Of a stretch of 64,000 nt of DNA, positions 27,774 to 38,897 are shown in pieces. Every line of letters begins with the position of its first letter. The first letter of the stretch is position 1. The notes under the pieces are model-generated. The model searched no databases. It was not told the DNA's origin and saw only the letters and a list, made by a program, of their open reading frames with translations. Source of the DNA: Thioalkalivibrio sulfidiphilus (lineage in GTDB: Bacteria; Pseudomonadota; Gammaproteobacteria; Ectothiorhodospirales; Ectothiorhodospiraceae); contig NZ_KB898933.1 in the NCBI RefSeq assembly GCF_000377945.1, positions 7,482 to 71,481 of the forward strand. Direction: 5' to 3'. Made by a program: the position numbers and the translations under genes.

Positions 27774-29057
27774 TCAGCCCCGTACATGTCCATCGCCCAG
27801 CACGATGTACTTCAGGGTGGTCAGCCCCTCAAGCCCCACCGGGCCCCGGGCATGGAGCTTGTCGGTGCTGATGCCGATCTCGGCGCCGAGGCCGTATTCG
27901 AAGCCGTCGGCGAAGCGGGTGGAGGCGTTGACCATCACGGAGCTGGAATCCACCTCGCGCAGGAAGCGGCGCGCCCGGGTGTAGTCCTCGGTGATGATGC
28001 TGTCGGTGTGGTGGGAGCCGTAGGTGTTGATGTGCTCGATGGCGGCATCGAGGCCGTCCACCACGCGCACCGCCAGCACCGGGGCCAGGTATTCTTCGAA
28101 CCAGTCCTGCTCGGTGGCCTCCTTGATGCCCGGCAGGATGGCCCGGGTGGCCGCGCAGCCGCGCAGCTCCACGCCCTTCTCCTCAAAGGCCTGGCCCAGC
28201 GGCGGCAGGAGCCTGTCGGCCACGGCGCGGGAGACCAGCAGGGTCTCCATGGTGTTGCAGGTGCCATAGCGGTGGGTCTTGGCGTTGACCGACACCTTGA
28301 GCGCCTTGTCGGGATCGGCGCCGTCGTCCAGGTACACGTGGCAGACCCCGTCCAGGTGCTTGATCACCGGGATCAGGGATTCCTCGCTCACCCGGGCGAT
28401 CAGCCCCTTGCCGCCCCGGGGCACGATCACGTCCACGAAGTCCTTCATGCGCAGCAGCGCGCCCACGGCGGCGCGGTCGGTGGTGGCCACCACCTGCACC
28501 GCGTCACCGGGCAGGCCCGCCTGTTCCAGGCCGGCGCGGATGCACTCGGCCAGGGCACGGTTGGAGTGGAAGGCCTCGGAGCCGCCGCGCAGGATGCAGG
28601 CGTTGCCGGACTTCAGGCACAGCCCCGCCGCGTCCACGGTCACGTTGGGGCGGGACTCGTAGATGATGCCGATCACCCCGAGCGGCACGCGCATGCGCCC
28701 CACCTGGATGCCGCTGGGGCGGTAGTTGAGATCGGAGATGGCGCCCACCGGGTCCGCCAGGCTGGCGATCTGGCGCAGGCCCTCGGCCATCACCGCGATG
28801 CGCTCGGGGGTGAAGGCCAGGCGGTCCAGCAGGGCCGCGTCCAGGCCATTCTGCTCGCCGGCCTCCAGATCCTTGCGGTTCTCGACCATCAGGGCCTCGG
28901 CTCGGTCCTCGATGATGCTGGCCATGGCCATGAGCGCGGCGTTCTTGGCGCCGGTCTCCGCCCGGGCGAGCGCGCGGGAGGCCGCGCGCGCGCGCCGCCC
29001 CATCTCCTGCATCTGCCGCTCGATCTCGCCCGTCATGTTCTCAACCACTGCGTTCAT
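27774..29057 (-). CDS. proA: Glutamate-5-semialdehyde dehydrogenase
   Basis: Second enzyme of proline synthesis; reduces gamma-glutamyl phosphate with NADPH. Protein of 427 residues with the aldehyde-dehydrogenase fold. The catalytic Cys is in [14 protein letters not shown], and [34 protein letters not shown] is the cofactor-side block. The C-terminus [27 protein letters not shown] is typical. Insertion of proA between holA and nadD is seen in several gammaproteobacteria. proB is not in the window. Confidence 0.96.
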   Translation of the reverse strand: MNAVVENMTGEIERQMQEMGRRARAASRALARAETGAKNAALMAMASIIEDRAEALMVENRKDLEAGEQNGLDAALLDRLAFTPERIAVMAEGLRQIASLADPVGAISDLNYRPSGIQVGRMRVPLGVIGIIYESRPNVTVDAAGLCLKSGNACILRGGSEAFHSNRALAECIRAGLEQAGLPGDAVQVVATTDRAAVGALLRMKDFVDVIVPRGGKGLIARVSEESLIPVIKHLDGVCHVYLDDGADPDKALKVSVNAKTHRYGTCNTMETLLVSRAVADRLLPPLGQAFEEKGVELRGCAATRAILPGIKEATEQDWFEEYLAPVLAVRVVDGLDAAIEHINTYGSHHTDSIITEDYTRARRFLREVDSSSVMVNASTRFADGFEYGLGAEIGISTDKLHARGPVGLEGLTTLKYIVLGDGHVRG

Positions 29058-29084
29058 TCCGTCATCCCAGTGAATTCACTACCC

Positions 29085-29156
29085 CCGTAGGTCGGGCTTC
29101 AGCCCGACGCCGGCGCTTCGATGGGCACCGCTGTCGGGCTGAAGCCCGACCTACGG
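29085..29156. repeat. Perfect 24-bp inverted repeat with self-palindromic arms
   Basis: The left arm (29085-29108) starts CCGTAGGTCGGGCTTCAGCC and the right arm (29133-29156) is its exact complement, with a 24-bp loop. Each arm also contains its own internal GTCGGGCT-AGCCCGAC palindrome, so cruciform or tandem hairpins are both possible. It is of the GTAGGTCGGG...CCCGACCTAC kind dispersed in many proteobacterial genomes. It lies between holA and proA. Confidence 0.95.
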
Positions 29157-29162
29157 TCTGTT

Positions 29163-30185
29163 CTACGATGCGGGGCGTCCGAACAACGGACGCCCTGCCA
29201 AGCCTATTGTTAATTGTAACAACTCATCCCAGGCGCTGCCCGGTGCCTGGCCCTTGATCACCCGGTCCGTTCGGGCGCACAGGGCCAGCAGGGACCGCCA
29301 GGCGGGGGCCCGGTGCCGGGACAGGGCCTTCTTGACCAGGGGCGCCCGCTTGGCCCAGACGCTCTTCATGGCCTGGGCGGCGGGGGTGCCCGCCTCCATC
29401 TGCTCGGCGATATCCGTGAGGCTGCGCACCTCCCGGGACAGGGCCCAGAGGATCAGCACCGCATCCACCCCCTCGCCGCGCAGGCCGTTGAGCACGTGCA
29501 CCGCCCGGGCGCTGTCGCCGGCCAGCGCCGCATCGGCCAGGTCGTAGATGGTGTAGCGGGCGGCGTCGGAGACTGCCTCCAGCACCCCGTCGGCGTCCAG
29601 GGGGCCCTCGCCCCGCAGCAGGGCCAGCTTCTCCACCTCCTGGGCGGCGGCCAGCAGGTTGCCCTCCACCCGCTCCGCCAGCAGGCGCACCGCCGGCTCG
29701 TCGGGCACGAGCCCCCGGCTGCGCAGGCGCCGGGCGATCCAGCCGGCGGTCTCGGCCAGCGACAGGGGCCAGACCTGGAGCATCACCCCGGCCTGTTCCA
29801 GGGACTTGACCCACTTGCTGTTGGCCGCGCTCTTTTCCAGCTTGCCCGCGTGCACCAGCAGCAGGGTGTCCTCGGGCAGCCGCTGGCAGTAGGCCTCCAG
29901 GGCCTTGGCCCCCTGGGTGCCCGGCTTGCCCGTGGGCAGGCGCAGTTCCAGGATGCGCCGCTCGGCGAACAGGGACAGGCTGTCCGAGGCGGCCGTCAGC
30001 GCGCCCCAGTCAAAACTCCGGTCGGCGGTGAACACCTCCCGCTCCGTGTAGCCGCGGGTGCGCGCCGCGGCACGCACCGCGTCCGCCGCCTCCATGAGCT
30101 GCAGGGGCTCGTCGCCCGCGAACAGGTACACCGGGGCGAGGCCCTGTTCCAGGTGACGGGCGAGTTGTTCAGGCTTCAGGCGCAT
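29163..30185 (-). CDS. holA: DNA polymerase III delta subunit
   Basis: Clamp-loader subunit of 340 residues that opens the beta sliding clamp. The N-terminus MRLKPEQLARHLEQGLAPVYLFAGDEPLQLMEAADAVR is the HolA signature including the GDEPL clamp-interaction region. EGNLLAAAQEVEKLALL and SDAARYTIYDLADAALAG mark domain III. There is no Walker A motif, as expected. Downstream of lptE with a repeat element in the gap. Confidence 0.95.
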   Translation of the reverse strand: MRLKPEQLARHLEQGLAPVYLFAGDEPLQLMEAADAVRAAARTRGYTEREVFTADRSFDWGALTAASDSLSLFAERRILELRLPTGKPGTQGAKALEAYCQRLPEDTLLLVHAGKLEKSAANSKWVKSLEQAGVMLQVWPLSLAETAGWIARRLRSRGLVPDEPAVRLLAERVEGNLLAAAQEVEKLALLRGEGPLDADGVLEAVSDAARYTIYDLADAALAGDSARAVHVLNGLRGEGVDAVLILWALSREVRSLTDIAEQMEAGTPAAQAMKSVWAKRAPLVKKALSRHRAPAWRSLLALCARTDRVIKGQAPGSAWDELLQLTIGLAGRPLFGRPAS

Positions 30186-30195
30186 GGAACTTGGG

Positions 30196-30359
30196 GAATG
30201 GACAGGATGAACAGGATTTTTTCAGGATTAACAGGATTCATGAATGTTTGAAGACCTTGGGATAGTCTGCCGGTACCCGGGGCGAATCCGTGATTCGCAG
30301 TTCACACCCAATACTTGTTCCTGTCCATCCTGAAAAAATCCTGTTCATCCTGTCCATTC
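30196..30359. repeat. 41-bp inverted repeat, ACAGGATGA family
   Basis: The left arm (30196-30236) starts GAATGGACAGGATGAACAGG. The right arm (30319-30359) is complementary at 39 of 41 positions. Arms contain units of about 9 bp (ACAGGATGA) interrupted by a T6 run, and the 82-bp loop is unique sequence. It fills the lptE-holA gap. Similar GGATGAACAGGAT repeats occur widely in bacterial genomes. Confidence 0.95.
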
Positions 30360-30370
30360 AGATATAAGCA

Positions 30371-33540
<3,170 letters not shown>

Positions 33541-33592
33541 CTACACTCATGAACGAGACATCCCGCCCAATCCGTTCTCCCAGGAGGTACCC

Positions 33593-33958
33593 ATGCACCC
33601 CGACATGAACGAGATCCTCAACCCCAGCGCCGCCAGCCATGACCCCGCCTTCCGCCATGCCCCGTCCGGCTGGAGTCGGGACGAGGCCATCCGGGCCGCC
33701 CAGGCCGATGGCCTGACACTCACCGAAGATCACTGGGAAGTGGTGCGCGCCCTGCAGGAGTTCTACGCCCGTCATCAGGACACCGGCATCAACCTGCGCG
33801 AGCTGCACGATGCCCTGGACGAGAAGTTCCACCGTCAGGGCGGGCGCAAGTACCTGTTCGGCCTGCTGCCCGGCGGCCCCGTGGCCCAGGGCTGCCGCCT
33901 GGCCGGCCTGCAGCCGCCCGCCGGTGCCGTGCAGTCGGGCTTCGGCAGCGTCGCCTGA
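33593..33958 (+). CDS. DsrC/TusE-family sulfur-carrier paralogue lacking the penultimate Cys
   Basis: Protein of 121 residues whose start follows CAGGAGGT. The DsrC/TusE fold is clear: GWSRDEAIRAAQADGLTLTEDHWEVVRALQEFY, NLRELHDAL and RKYLFGLLPGGPVAQGCRLAGLQPPAG. In DsrC two Cys lie 11 residues apart at the C-terminus; here the inner one is present (C101) but the outer, penultimate one is Ala112, and eight extra residues follow. It cannot form the DsrC trisulfide or intramolecular disulfide. Family members with altered cysteines have been proposed to be regulatory. Divergent from leuS, with no dsr genes adjacent. Confidence 0.85.
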   Translation: MHPDMNEILNPSAASHDPAFRHAPSGWSRDEAIRAAQADGLTLTEDHWEVVRALQEFYARHQDTGINLRELHDALDEKFHRQGGRKYLFGLLPGGPVAQGCRLAGLQPPAGAVQSGFGSVA

Positions 33959-33970
33959 TCCGCCTGGCGC

Positions 33971-34010
33971 AGGATACACAGCCCCCGCCCCGCGGGCGGG
34001 GGCGTGATCC
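33971..34010 (+). terminator. Strong GC hairpin after the DsrC-like gene
   Basis: Two nested inverted segments: an outer AGGAT/ATCCT pair and an inner stem GCCCCCGCCC pairing with GGGCGGGGGC. It starts 12 bases after the stop codon. There is no T-tract, so it may be a partial terminator or an mRNA-stabilising hairpin. Confidence 0.5.
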
Positions 34011-34042
34011 TGTCCGCAAGGCTTGATCCCTCTGCGGGTTTG

Positions 34043-34222
34043 CTCCATGCCGACGGCAGCTGGCGCTGGCACCCCTCCAATGCCTCTCCCGTGCTGGACG
34101 AATCCGGCCGCGTCAGCGCCTACATGGGGATTGCCCGGGAGATCACCCAGCGCAAGCAGCAGGAGGCGCAGATACACCACCTGGCCCACCACGACCTGCT
34201 CACCGGTCTGCCCAACCGCTCT
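34043..34222 (+). pseudogene. Remnant of a PAS/PAC-GGDEF signalling protein
   Basis: About 60 codons in one frame read like the end of a PAS/PAC domain followed by the beginning of a GGDEF domain (HADGSWRWHPSNASPVLDES, YMGIAREITQRKQQEAQ, HHDLLTGLPNRS). Upstream sequence contains no PAS start, and downstream the frame loses similarity right after LPNRS, so the GGDEF catalytic motif is missing. No plausible ribosome site. It is most simply a deletion remnant of a diguanylate cyclase gene. Confidence 0.75.
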
Positions 34223-34327
34223 ATTCACCCGGACGGGATTGAGCCCAAGACCCTCCCGCAAGCCTGGTCGATACATGGCCGGCGATTTCCCTGATAGACA
34301 TTCAGGCTCTACCAAGGAAGCACGGAC

Positions 34328-35329
34328 CTACCAGCCACCGTAGGGCGCCCAGATGTCCGCCTCGATGCCCGCATCGATGCGCGCCTGGATCGCCACCTGA
34401 TCATGATGCTCGCGCAGTTTCTGGGCCACGTAGCTGCCGAGCGGCATCTCCCGAAGCTGTTCCGGGTGGCGCTCCGTCAACTCGAACCATGCGATCAACC
34501 GCTGCTCCAGACGCGCCGGCCCCGGCTCACGCAGATAGGCCTTGAGCGCAAAATAAAAGCGCAGGGTGTTGCGCTCGATCATGCCGCGCATGCCGCTCAC
34601 ATGGACGGGCCGGCCCGCCTCGTCCACCCCTTCCACCGTGAAGCCGATGCGGTCACGACCAGCCACCGAGAAATACAGCGCAAGGGTCATGCGCCCCAGG
34701 GCGCCATAGCGCAATGCATAGCGCATCCGCAGGAGACTGCGCTCCGTATCCAGGCGCATCGCGGAAAGCTCCAGGGAGAGATCTCTCAGGCCATGGGGAC
34801 CACGCTCTGCCTGCAAGCGAACGAGAAACGTCTCCGTGTTTAAGTGCTGGGCCTCGAAGCGCATGCCCAGTCGTTCGACCACCTCCGGATCCTGGTAACG
34901 CTTCCGCCCGATATGCAGTCGGATCTCCTGACCCGGATGGGCCTCGTTGCGCTCAAGCACACAGGCCTTGATGTTGAAGTGCAGAAAGAAGACTTCACAC
35001 CAGGCCTCGGCACTGTCGAGCTGGCGGACAAGCGTCTCGAAGGGGACGTCCAGGATGGCGTGGACCTCGCCATGGACAGCACCCCTCTCCTCCACCGAGA
35101 CCAGATGCACGGGCTCTCCATCGAGCGGGCTGGTGCGGATCGCCTCGAGAATAGCGGCCTGATCAGCGTGCAGCCCGGCCAGGGCGTCCCGGCCAGGGCA
35201 CAGCATCAGCAACAGGCACAGCAGGCACAGCCATCGCCCCGGCAGGCGGCCCCTGATCGAGGACCCGCCGCAAGCACCGGGACCGCATACGCCACTGACC
35301 CGGAAGGCTCCCGATACCCCCGTACCCAT
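34328..35329 (-). CDS. Secreted hypothetical protein
   Basis: Protein of 333 residues; the start at 35329 follows AGGAGGT at nine bases. A signal sequence core (RWLCLLCLLLMLCPGRDALAG, about 31-51) sits behind an unusually long, Gly-rich N-region. The mature part has VHAILDVPFETLVRQLDSAEAWCEVFFLHFNIKACV with two Cys that could form a disulfide, and a beta-rich region (RYALRYGALGRMTLALYFSVAGRDRIGFTVEG). The fold may be START/SRPBCC-like but I cannot place it in a family. Probably periplasmic. It stands alone on the minus strand. Confidence 0.7.
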   Translation of the reverse strand: MGTGVSGAFRVSGVCGPGACGGSSIRGRLPGRWLCLLCLLLMLCPGRDALAGLHADQAAILEAIRTSPLDGEPVHLVSVEERGAVHGEVHAILDVPFETLVRQLDSAEAWCEVFFLHFNIKACVLERNEAHPGQEIRLHIGRKRYQDPEVVERLGMRFEAQHLNTETFLVRLQAERGPHGLRDLSLELSAMRLDTERSLLRMRYALRYGALGRMTLALYFSVAGRDRIGFTVEGVDEAGRPVHVSGMRGMIERNTLRFYFALKAYLREPGPARLEQRLIAWFELTERHPEQLREMPLGSYVAQKLREHHDQVAIQARIDAGIEADIWAPYGGW

Positions 35330-35609
35330 CGCATTCCACCTCCTGCAAGCTCACAGGATCACCCGATCGGACTGGCCCCATGCACGCCCCGGACACATCA
35401 TGGCCCGATCGCACCACGCCTGTCTGCCCAAGACAGAAGTCCCGGAACACAGACCATAGCACTCCGCCTGATCGGGGACGCGCCGACCACCCGGCATCAA
35501 TGACTGATGCAGCTCAATTTGCCGCGGGAATCCGATAGCCATCCACCCCGGGACTTGGTAGCCTTCGAAAAAACATTCACCCGCGAGCCCCACCGCACGG
35601 AGGATTCCC

Positions 35610-36140
35610 ATGAGCGAGCAAAAGCACGAAGAAAGCGTCAAGGACCGCCTGGCCCACGCCTACGACCGTATGCTGGAGCGGGTGCGCCACAGCCTCGAGA
35701 CTGCCGAACACAAGGTGGCGCCGACCCTGGAGCATGCCCTGGAGGCGGCCCGGGAAAAAGCGGTGGAACTGGGTGAGATCACCCGGGAGGAAGCGGAGAA
35801 GGTGGGCGACTACGTGCGCCGCGACCTGCACGACATGGCGGACTACCTCAACGAGGTGAGCGACGACTACCGCAAGTGGTTCCGCATGGACCTGCAGCTG
35901 ATCGAGGCCAGGATCATGGACCTGCTCGGCTCCATCGCCGACCGCACCCGTGTGGAGATCGCCGAGATCGCCGCCCGCGCTGCGGTGCGCGAACGCCACA
36001 CCGGCGAGATCACCGGCCCCGGCGTGCTCATGTGCACCGAATGCGGCGAGGAACTGCACTTCAAGAGCAGCGGCCACATCCCGCCCTGCCCCAAGTGCAA
36101 GTCCACCACCTTCCGGCGCACCCGCGGCGAAACATCGTAG
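35610..36140 (+). CDS. Zinc-ribbon containing protein (DUF1451/YbeL type)
   Basis: Protein of 176 residues. The ATG follows GGAGGATT. Residues 1-120 are a charged, helical, probably coiled-coil region. The C-terminus (about 137-172) is a zinc ribbon with two Cys pairs, MCTECGEELHF and CPKCKSTTFRR. This matches the DUF1451 family, represented by YbeL in E. coli, whose role is unknown. Cytoplasmic. It lies convergent to dsrS with a repeat element between them. Confidence 0.82.
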   Translation: MSEQKHEESVKDRLAHAYDRMLERVRHSLETAEHKVAPTLEHALEAAREKAVELGEITREEAEKVGDYVRRDLHDMADYLNEVSDDYRKWFRMDLQLIEARIMDLLGSIADRTRVEIAEIAARAAVRERHTGEITGPGVLMCTECGEELHFKSSGHIPPCPKCKSTTFRRTRGETS

Positions 36141-36191
36141 GCGCGGCGACCCCGCCGCGAACCTCTCCGGGATAAGCCAAAAGTCCCTATC

Positions 36192-36281
36192 TCACGCAGA
36201 GGGCGCAGAGACGCGGAGATCGCAGAGATTTTTTGACATCAATTCTTTGCGCCCTCTGCGTCTTTGCGTCCTCTGCGTTAA
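36192..36281. repeat. Inverted octamer/nonamer element, ACGCAGAG family
   Basis: The left arm (36194-36228) has ACGCAGAGG, GCGCAGAG, ACGCGGAG and ATCGCAGAG. The right arm (36244-36280), read on the minus strand, has ACGCAGAG, GACGCAAAG, ACGCAGAG and GGCGCAAAG. It sits between the convergent zinc-ribbon gene and dsrS. Confidence 0.88.
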
Positions 36282-36297
36282 CTACCGATTACCGAGT

Positions 36298-37431
36298 TCA
36301 TCTACCCCGCAGGCGATGCAGATGCGGCATGAGCGGCCCGGTCACCGGCTCGATGCTCTGGCGCAGGGCGATACCGACCGAGTCCGACAGGCCGAAGATG
36401 GGGGCAATGAGCTGCTCGCCCACGCAGGCCAGGACCCGCAGGCTTTCCAGCAAGGGATGATCCTGTTCCGGCAGGGCTGACCTGAGCGCGGCCAGCTCGC
36501 CGCAAAGCCGCGCATCCGCCGGCCCCGTGTCCGGTGCGGTGCAGGCCGCCAGCAGGGATGCCATGTCCCGGTAGCGGGCCTCGGCGGGCTTGATGGGGGC
36601 GAAGTAGGCCTCGATGGCCTCGAACAACTGGATCACCACACCCTGATCCGCACTGCGACCCAACACCCCTTCCACCGTCTCCAGCCAGGCCTGGCCCTGG
36701 GGACTCAACAGCCGCATCAGCAGCCGGGCGTGGGCATTGCCACTCTCGGCCAGGGCCGCGAGCAATGGTTCCAGCTCGGCCAGGCGCGGATGGGGCGGCT
36801 GCTGCGAGGGCAGTGCATCGGGCAGGGTCTTCAGGAAACCCACCCGAAAGGCGGGCTTGCGCTGGCCCCGGGACCAGAGGGAGGCCTGCACCTGCTCGCT
36901 CACCAGTCCGGGCTGCAGCACCAAGCGCACGGATTCCGCCACCTTCTGGCTGTCCTCCTCGTAGGGCATGAACTCCACCAGGAATTCCGCCAGCACCCGG
37001 CCCATGTCGCTTGCCGCCACCTGTGCCCGGCGCAGCATGGCCCGTGCATGGTCCGGGGACTGGTCCACCCACCAGGCGTGTCGGGCGATCTCCTCGGTGA
37101 GGCCTTCGGCATGCACCACCGCCGCGACCGCCTCCGGCTCGCCCAGACGCAGCAACTTGGTGAGGCTCTCGGTGCGGGCGTGGCCCGTGCGGGTCCAGCG
37201 GTGCATGAAGCGGGGGTAGCCGTGGGGGGAACCCAGCACCTGGTTGGAGATCATCTCGCGCACCTGGCGCAGGTATTTCTCCTCCGGGCAGTTGGGATGC
37301 AGCTGCACCTTGGCCTCGCCCCGGGGCGTGAGCCCCACCACCAGCAGCTTGCCCTCGTCGATGCGCAGGGCCTGGAGCTCCTGCTTGAGGAGGACGTTTA
37401 ATCGCAGGCTGTCTTCTGGGCTCAGGTTCAT
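36298..37431 (-). CDS. dsrS: DsrS-like sulfur metabolism protein
   Basis: Soluble protein of 377 residues. The layout and text (LSPEDSLRLNVLL at the N-terminus, then LRIDEGKLLVVGL, HPNCPEEKYLRQVREMISNQVLGSPHGYPRF, RRAQVAASDMGRVLAEFLVEFMPYEE) match what I know of DsrS from sulfur-oxidising gammaproteobacteria. There it is encoded at the end of, or apart from, the reverse-dsr cluster and is of uncertain function. Here no dsrAB or other dsr gene is adjacent. The ribosome site is weak and a repeat element lies directly upstream. Recognition is from memory of the family, not from an alignment. Confidence 0.68.
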   Translation of the reverse strand: MNLSPEDSLRLNVLLKQELQALRIDEGKLLVVGLTPRGEAKVQLHPNCPEEKYLRQVREMISNQVLGSPHGYPRFMHRWTRTGHARTESLTKLLRLGEPEAVAAVVHAEGLTEEIARHAWWVDQSPDHARAMLRRAQVAASDMGRVLAEFLVEFMPYEEDSQKVAESVRLVLQPGLVSEQVQASLWSRGQRKPAFRVGFLKTLPDALPSQQPPHPRLAELEPLLAALAESGNAHARLLMRLLSPQGQAWLETVEGVLGRSADQGVVIQLFEAIEAYFAPIKPAEARYRDMASLLAACTAPDTGPADARLCGELAALRSALPEQDHPLLESLRVLACVGEQLIAPIFGLSDSVGIALRQSIEPVTGPLMPHLHRLRGR

Positions 37432-37453
37432 GGTTCAACCAGTGGTTGTAATG

Positions 37454-37613
37454 AAGTGGCAAGTCTCAAGTGGCAAGTGGCAAGTTAAACCACCCTCACC
37501 CCAGCCCTCTCCCTGAGGGAGAGGGAGCAACACCAGACATAACACCCTGCCTTAAATCGTGGTGAGGTTTGATATGGTTGTACCTTGCCACTAGCCACTT
37601 GAAACTAGCCACT
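37454..37613. repeat. Compound element: heptamer arms with 21-bp palindrome core
   Basis: The left arm (37454-37485) has GTGGCAA, GTCTCAA, GTGGCAA, GTGGCAA. The right arm (37583-37613), read on the minus strand, has GTGGCTA, GTTTCAA, GTGGCTA, GTGGCAA. The core at 37505-37525 is identical to the palindrome at 11444-11464, and the bases before it also match. The spacer after the core is longer here. It lies between the VWA-protein gene and dsrS. Confidence 0.93.
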
Positions 37614-37618
37614 CGCGT

Positions 37619-38884
37619 TCAGTTCAACTGAACGCGCTGCCCCCAGGGCACCGGCGTCTTGCCCTTCACCAGCCACACCACGGGATAGTGGGGCGGCAGC
37701 GGGGGGAAATCCCCCTGGGCGTCGGTGAAGTAGACCAGCAGGTCCGGCTGGCGGTCGAGGCTCGCGATCCAGTCGAATACGGGCCGGAAGTCGGTGCCGC
37801 CGCCGCCCTGGAAGGACTCGGGCAGGCGCAGGGCCTCCCAGGGCTCGAACACCCAGGGACCATCGGCATTCATCTGGTGGTCGCAGGCGTGCAGGGTGAC
37901 CCGGGCGCGGATCTGGCCCTTGATGGCGTCCACCTCGGTGATGAAGTCGGTCATCTCCTTCGCAGACACGGAACCGCTGGTGTCGAGCAGCACCACCACG
38001 TCCAGGTTGTGACTCCTGAGGTTCGGCAGGATGGCGGGCTCGCCGCGCCTGGACGAGGGGCGGCTGTAGCTGTAGTCGTCCCGGGCCTGGGCGCTCATGT
38101 AGCGGGCCAGCAGCATGCGCCAGGGCAGCTGGGGTTGCAGCAGGTGATCCACCAGTCGCGCCATGTCGCTGCTGAGCTTGCCCGCCTGCATGGCCTGCTG
38201 GGCGGCGCCGGCCAGACGCTGGCGCCACTGCACCGCCAGTTCCTCCCGCTCCTGGTGGCCGAGGGGCGGGGGCGGATGGTCACCGCCATGGTGCTCGTCG
38301 GTCTCCCGTTCGGGACGCTCGGCTTCGTTCTGCCCCTCGCCGGGATCCTGCTGCGGGTGCTCGTCGCGGCGCTTGCCCCTGCCCTCCCCGGACTCCGGCG
38401 GCGGCTGCTTGCCCTTGCCGCTGCGCTGCTCCTCGGGCCGATCGTAGACGTGCTGGTCCAGGGTCGAGTCGTTTTCGTTGTCCTGGATGAAGGGGTAGAT
38501 CTCCTCGGCGGACATGCCCTCGTAGCTGCGCTCATACAGCATGCCCGGCGGCGGCGTGAGGCCGTCGTTGATGAGGATGGGATTGATGGCGTAGTCGCAG
38601 GCGATGTCCCAGAGGTGCTTGACCCGGTGACCGCGACGGGCGAAGTGCCCCAGGGCGCAGTGCAGGGCCTCGTGGGCCAGCATGTACTGCACCTCGGCCA
38701 GGTTGAGCTTGTCGATGTACTCGGCGTTGTAATAGAGCTTGCGCGCGTCCGTGGCGGTGGTCCTGCACCAGTCGCCGGCGGGCTCAAGCGGCAGGCGCAG
38801 GACCAGGGCGCCGAGAAACGGCTTGTCCAGGATCAGGCGCGTGCGTGCCGCGCCCAGCTTCGTCACCACATCGGGTTTGCTCAC
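37619..38884 (-). CDS. DUF2201 metallopeptidase/VWA-like protein
   Basis: Protein of 421 residues from a GTG start at 38884. The N-terminal domain (about 1-130) has YMLAHEALHCALGHFARR, an HExxH zinc-peptidase motif, and the helix ACDYAINPILIND. A charged, low-complexity linker (about 150-210, many Glu, Arg, His, Pro) follows. The C-terminal VWA-like domain has VVVLLDTSGSVSAKEM, a MIDAS-like DxSxS, and GGGGTDFRPVFDWI. It lies directly after a MoxR ATPase gene, so the pair probably acts as a MoxR-VWA chaperone-like system on an unknown cofactor-bearing or secreted target. Confidence 0.87.
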   Translation of the reverse strand: MSKPDVVTKLGAARTRLILDKPFLGALVLRLPLEPAGDWCRTTATDARKLYYNAEYIDKLNLAEVQYMLAHEALHCALGHFARRGHRVKHLWDIACDYAINPILINDGLTPPPGMLYERSYEGMSAEEIYPFIQDNENDSTLDQHVYDRPEEQRSGKGKQPPPESGEGRGKRRDEHPQQDPGEGQNEAERPERETDEHHGGDHPPPPLGHQEREELAVQWRQRLAGAAQQAMQAGKLSSDMARLVDHLLQPQLPWRMLLARYMSAQARDDYSYSRPSSRRGEPAILPNLRSHNLDVVVLLDTSGSVSAKEMTDFITEVDAIKGQIRARVTLHACDHQMNADGPWVFEPWEALRLPESFQGGGGTDFRPVFDWIASLDRQPDLLVYFTDAQGDFPPLPPHYPVVWLVKGKTPVPWGQRVQLN

Positions 38885-38897
38885 GGAACCTGCCCGA

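Noticed and set aside
34004-34294. Functional 96-residue signalling protein
   Set aside because: Truncated inside two domains and without a ribosome site; treated as a pseudogene.
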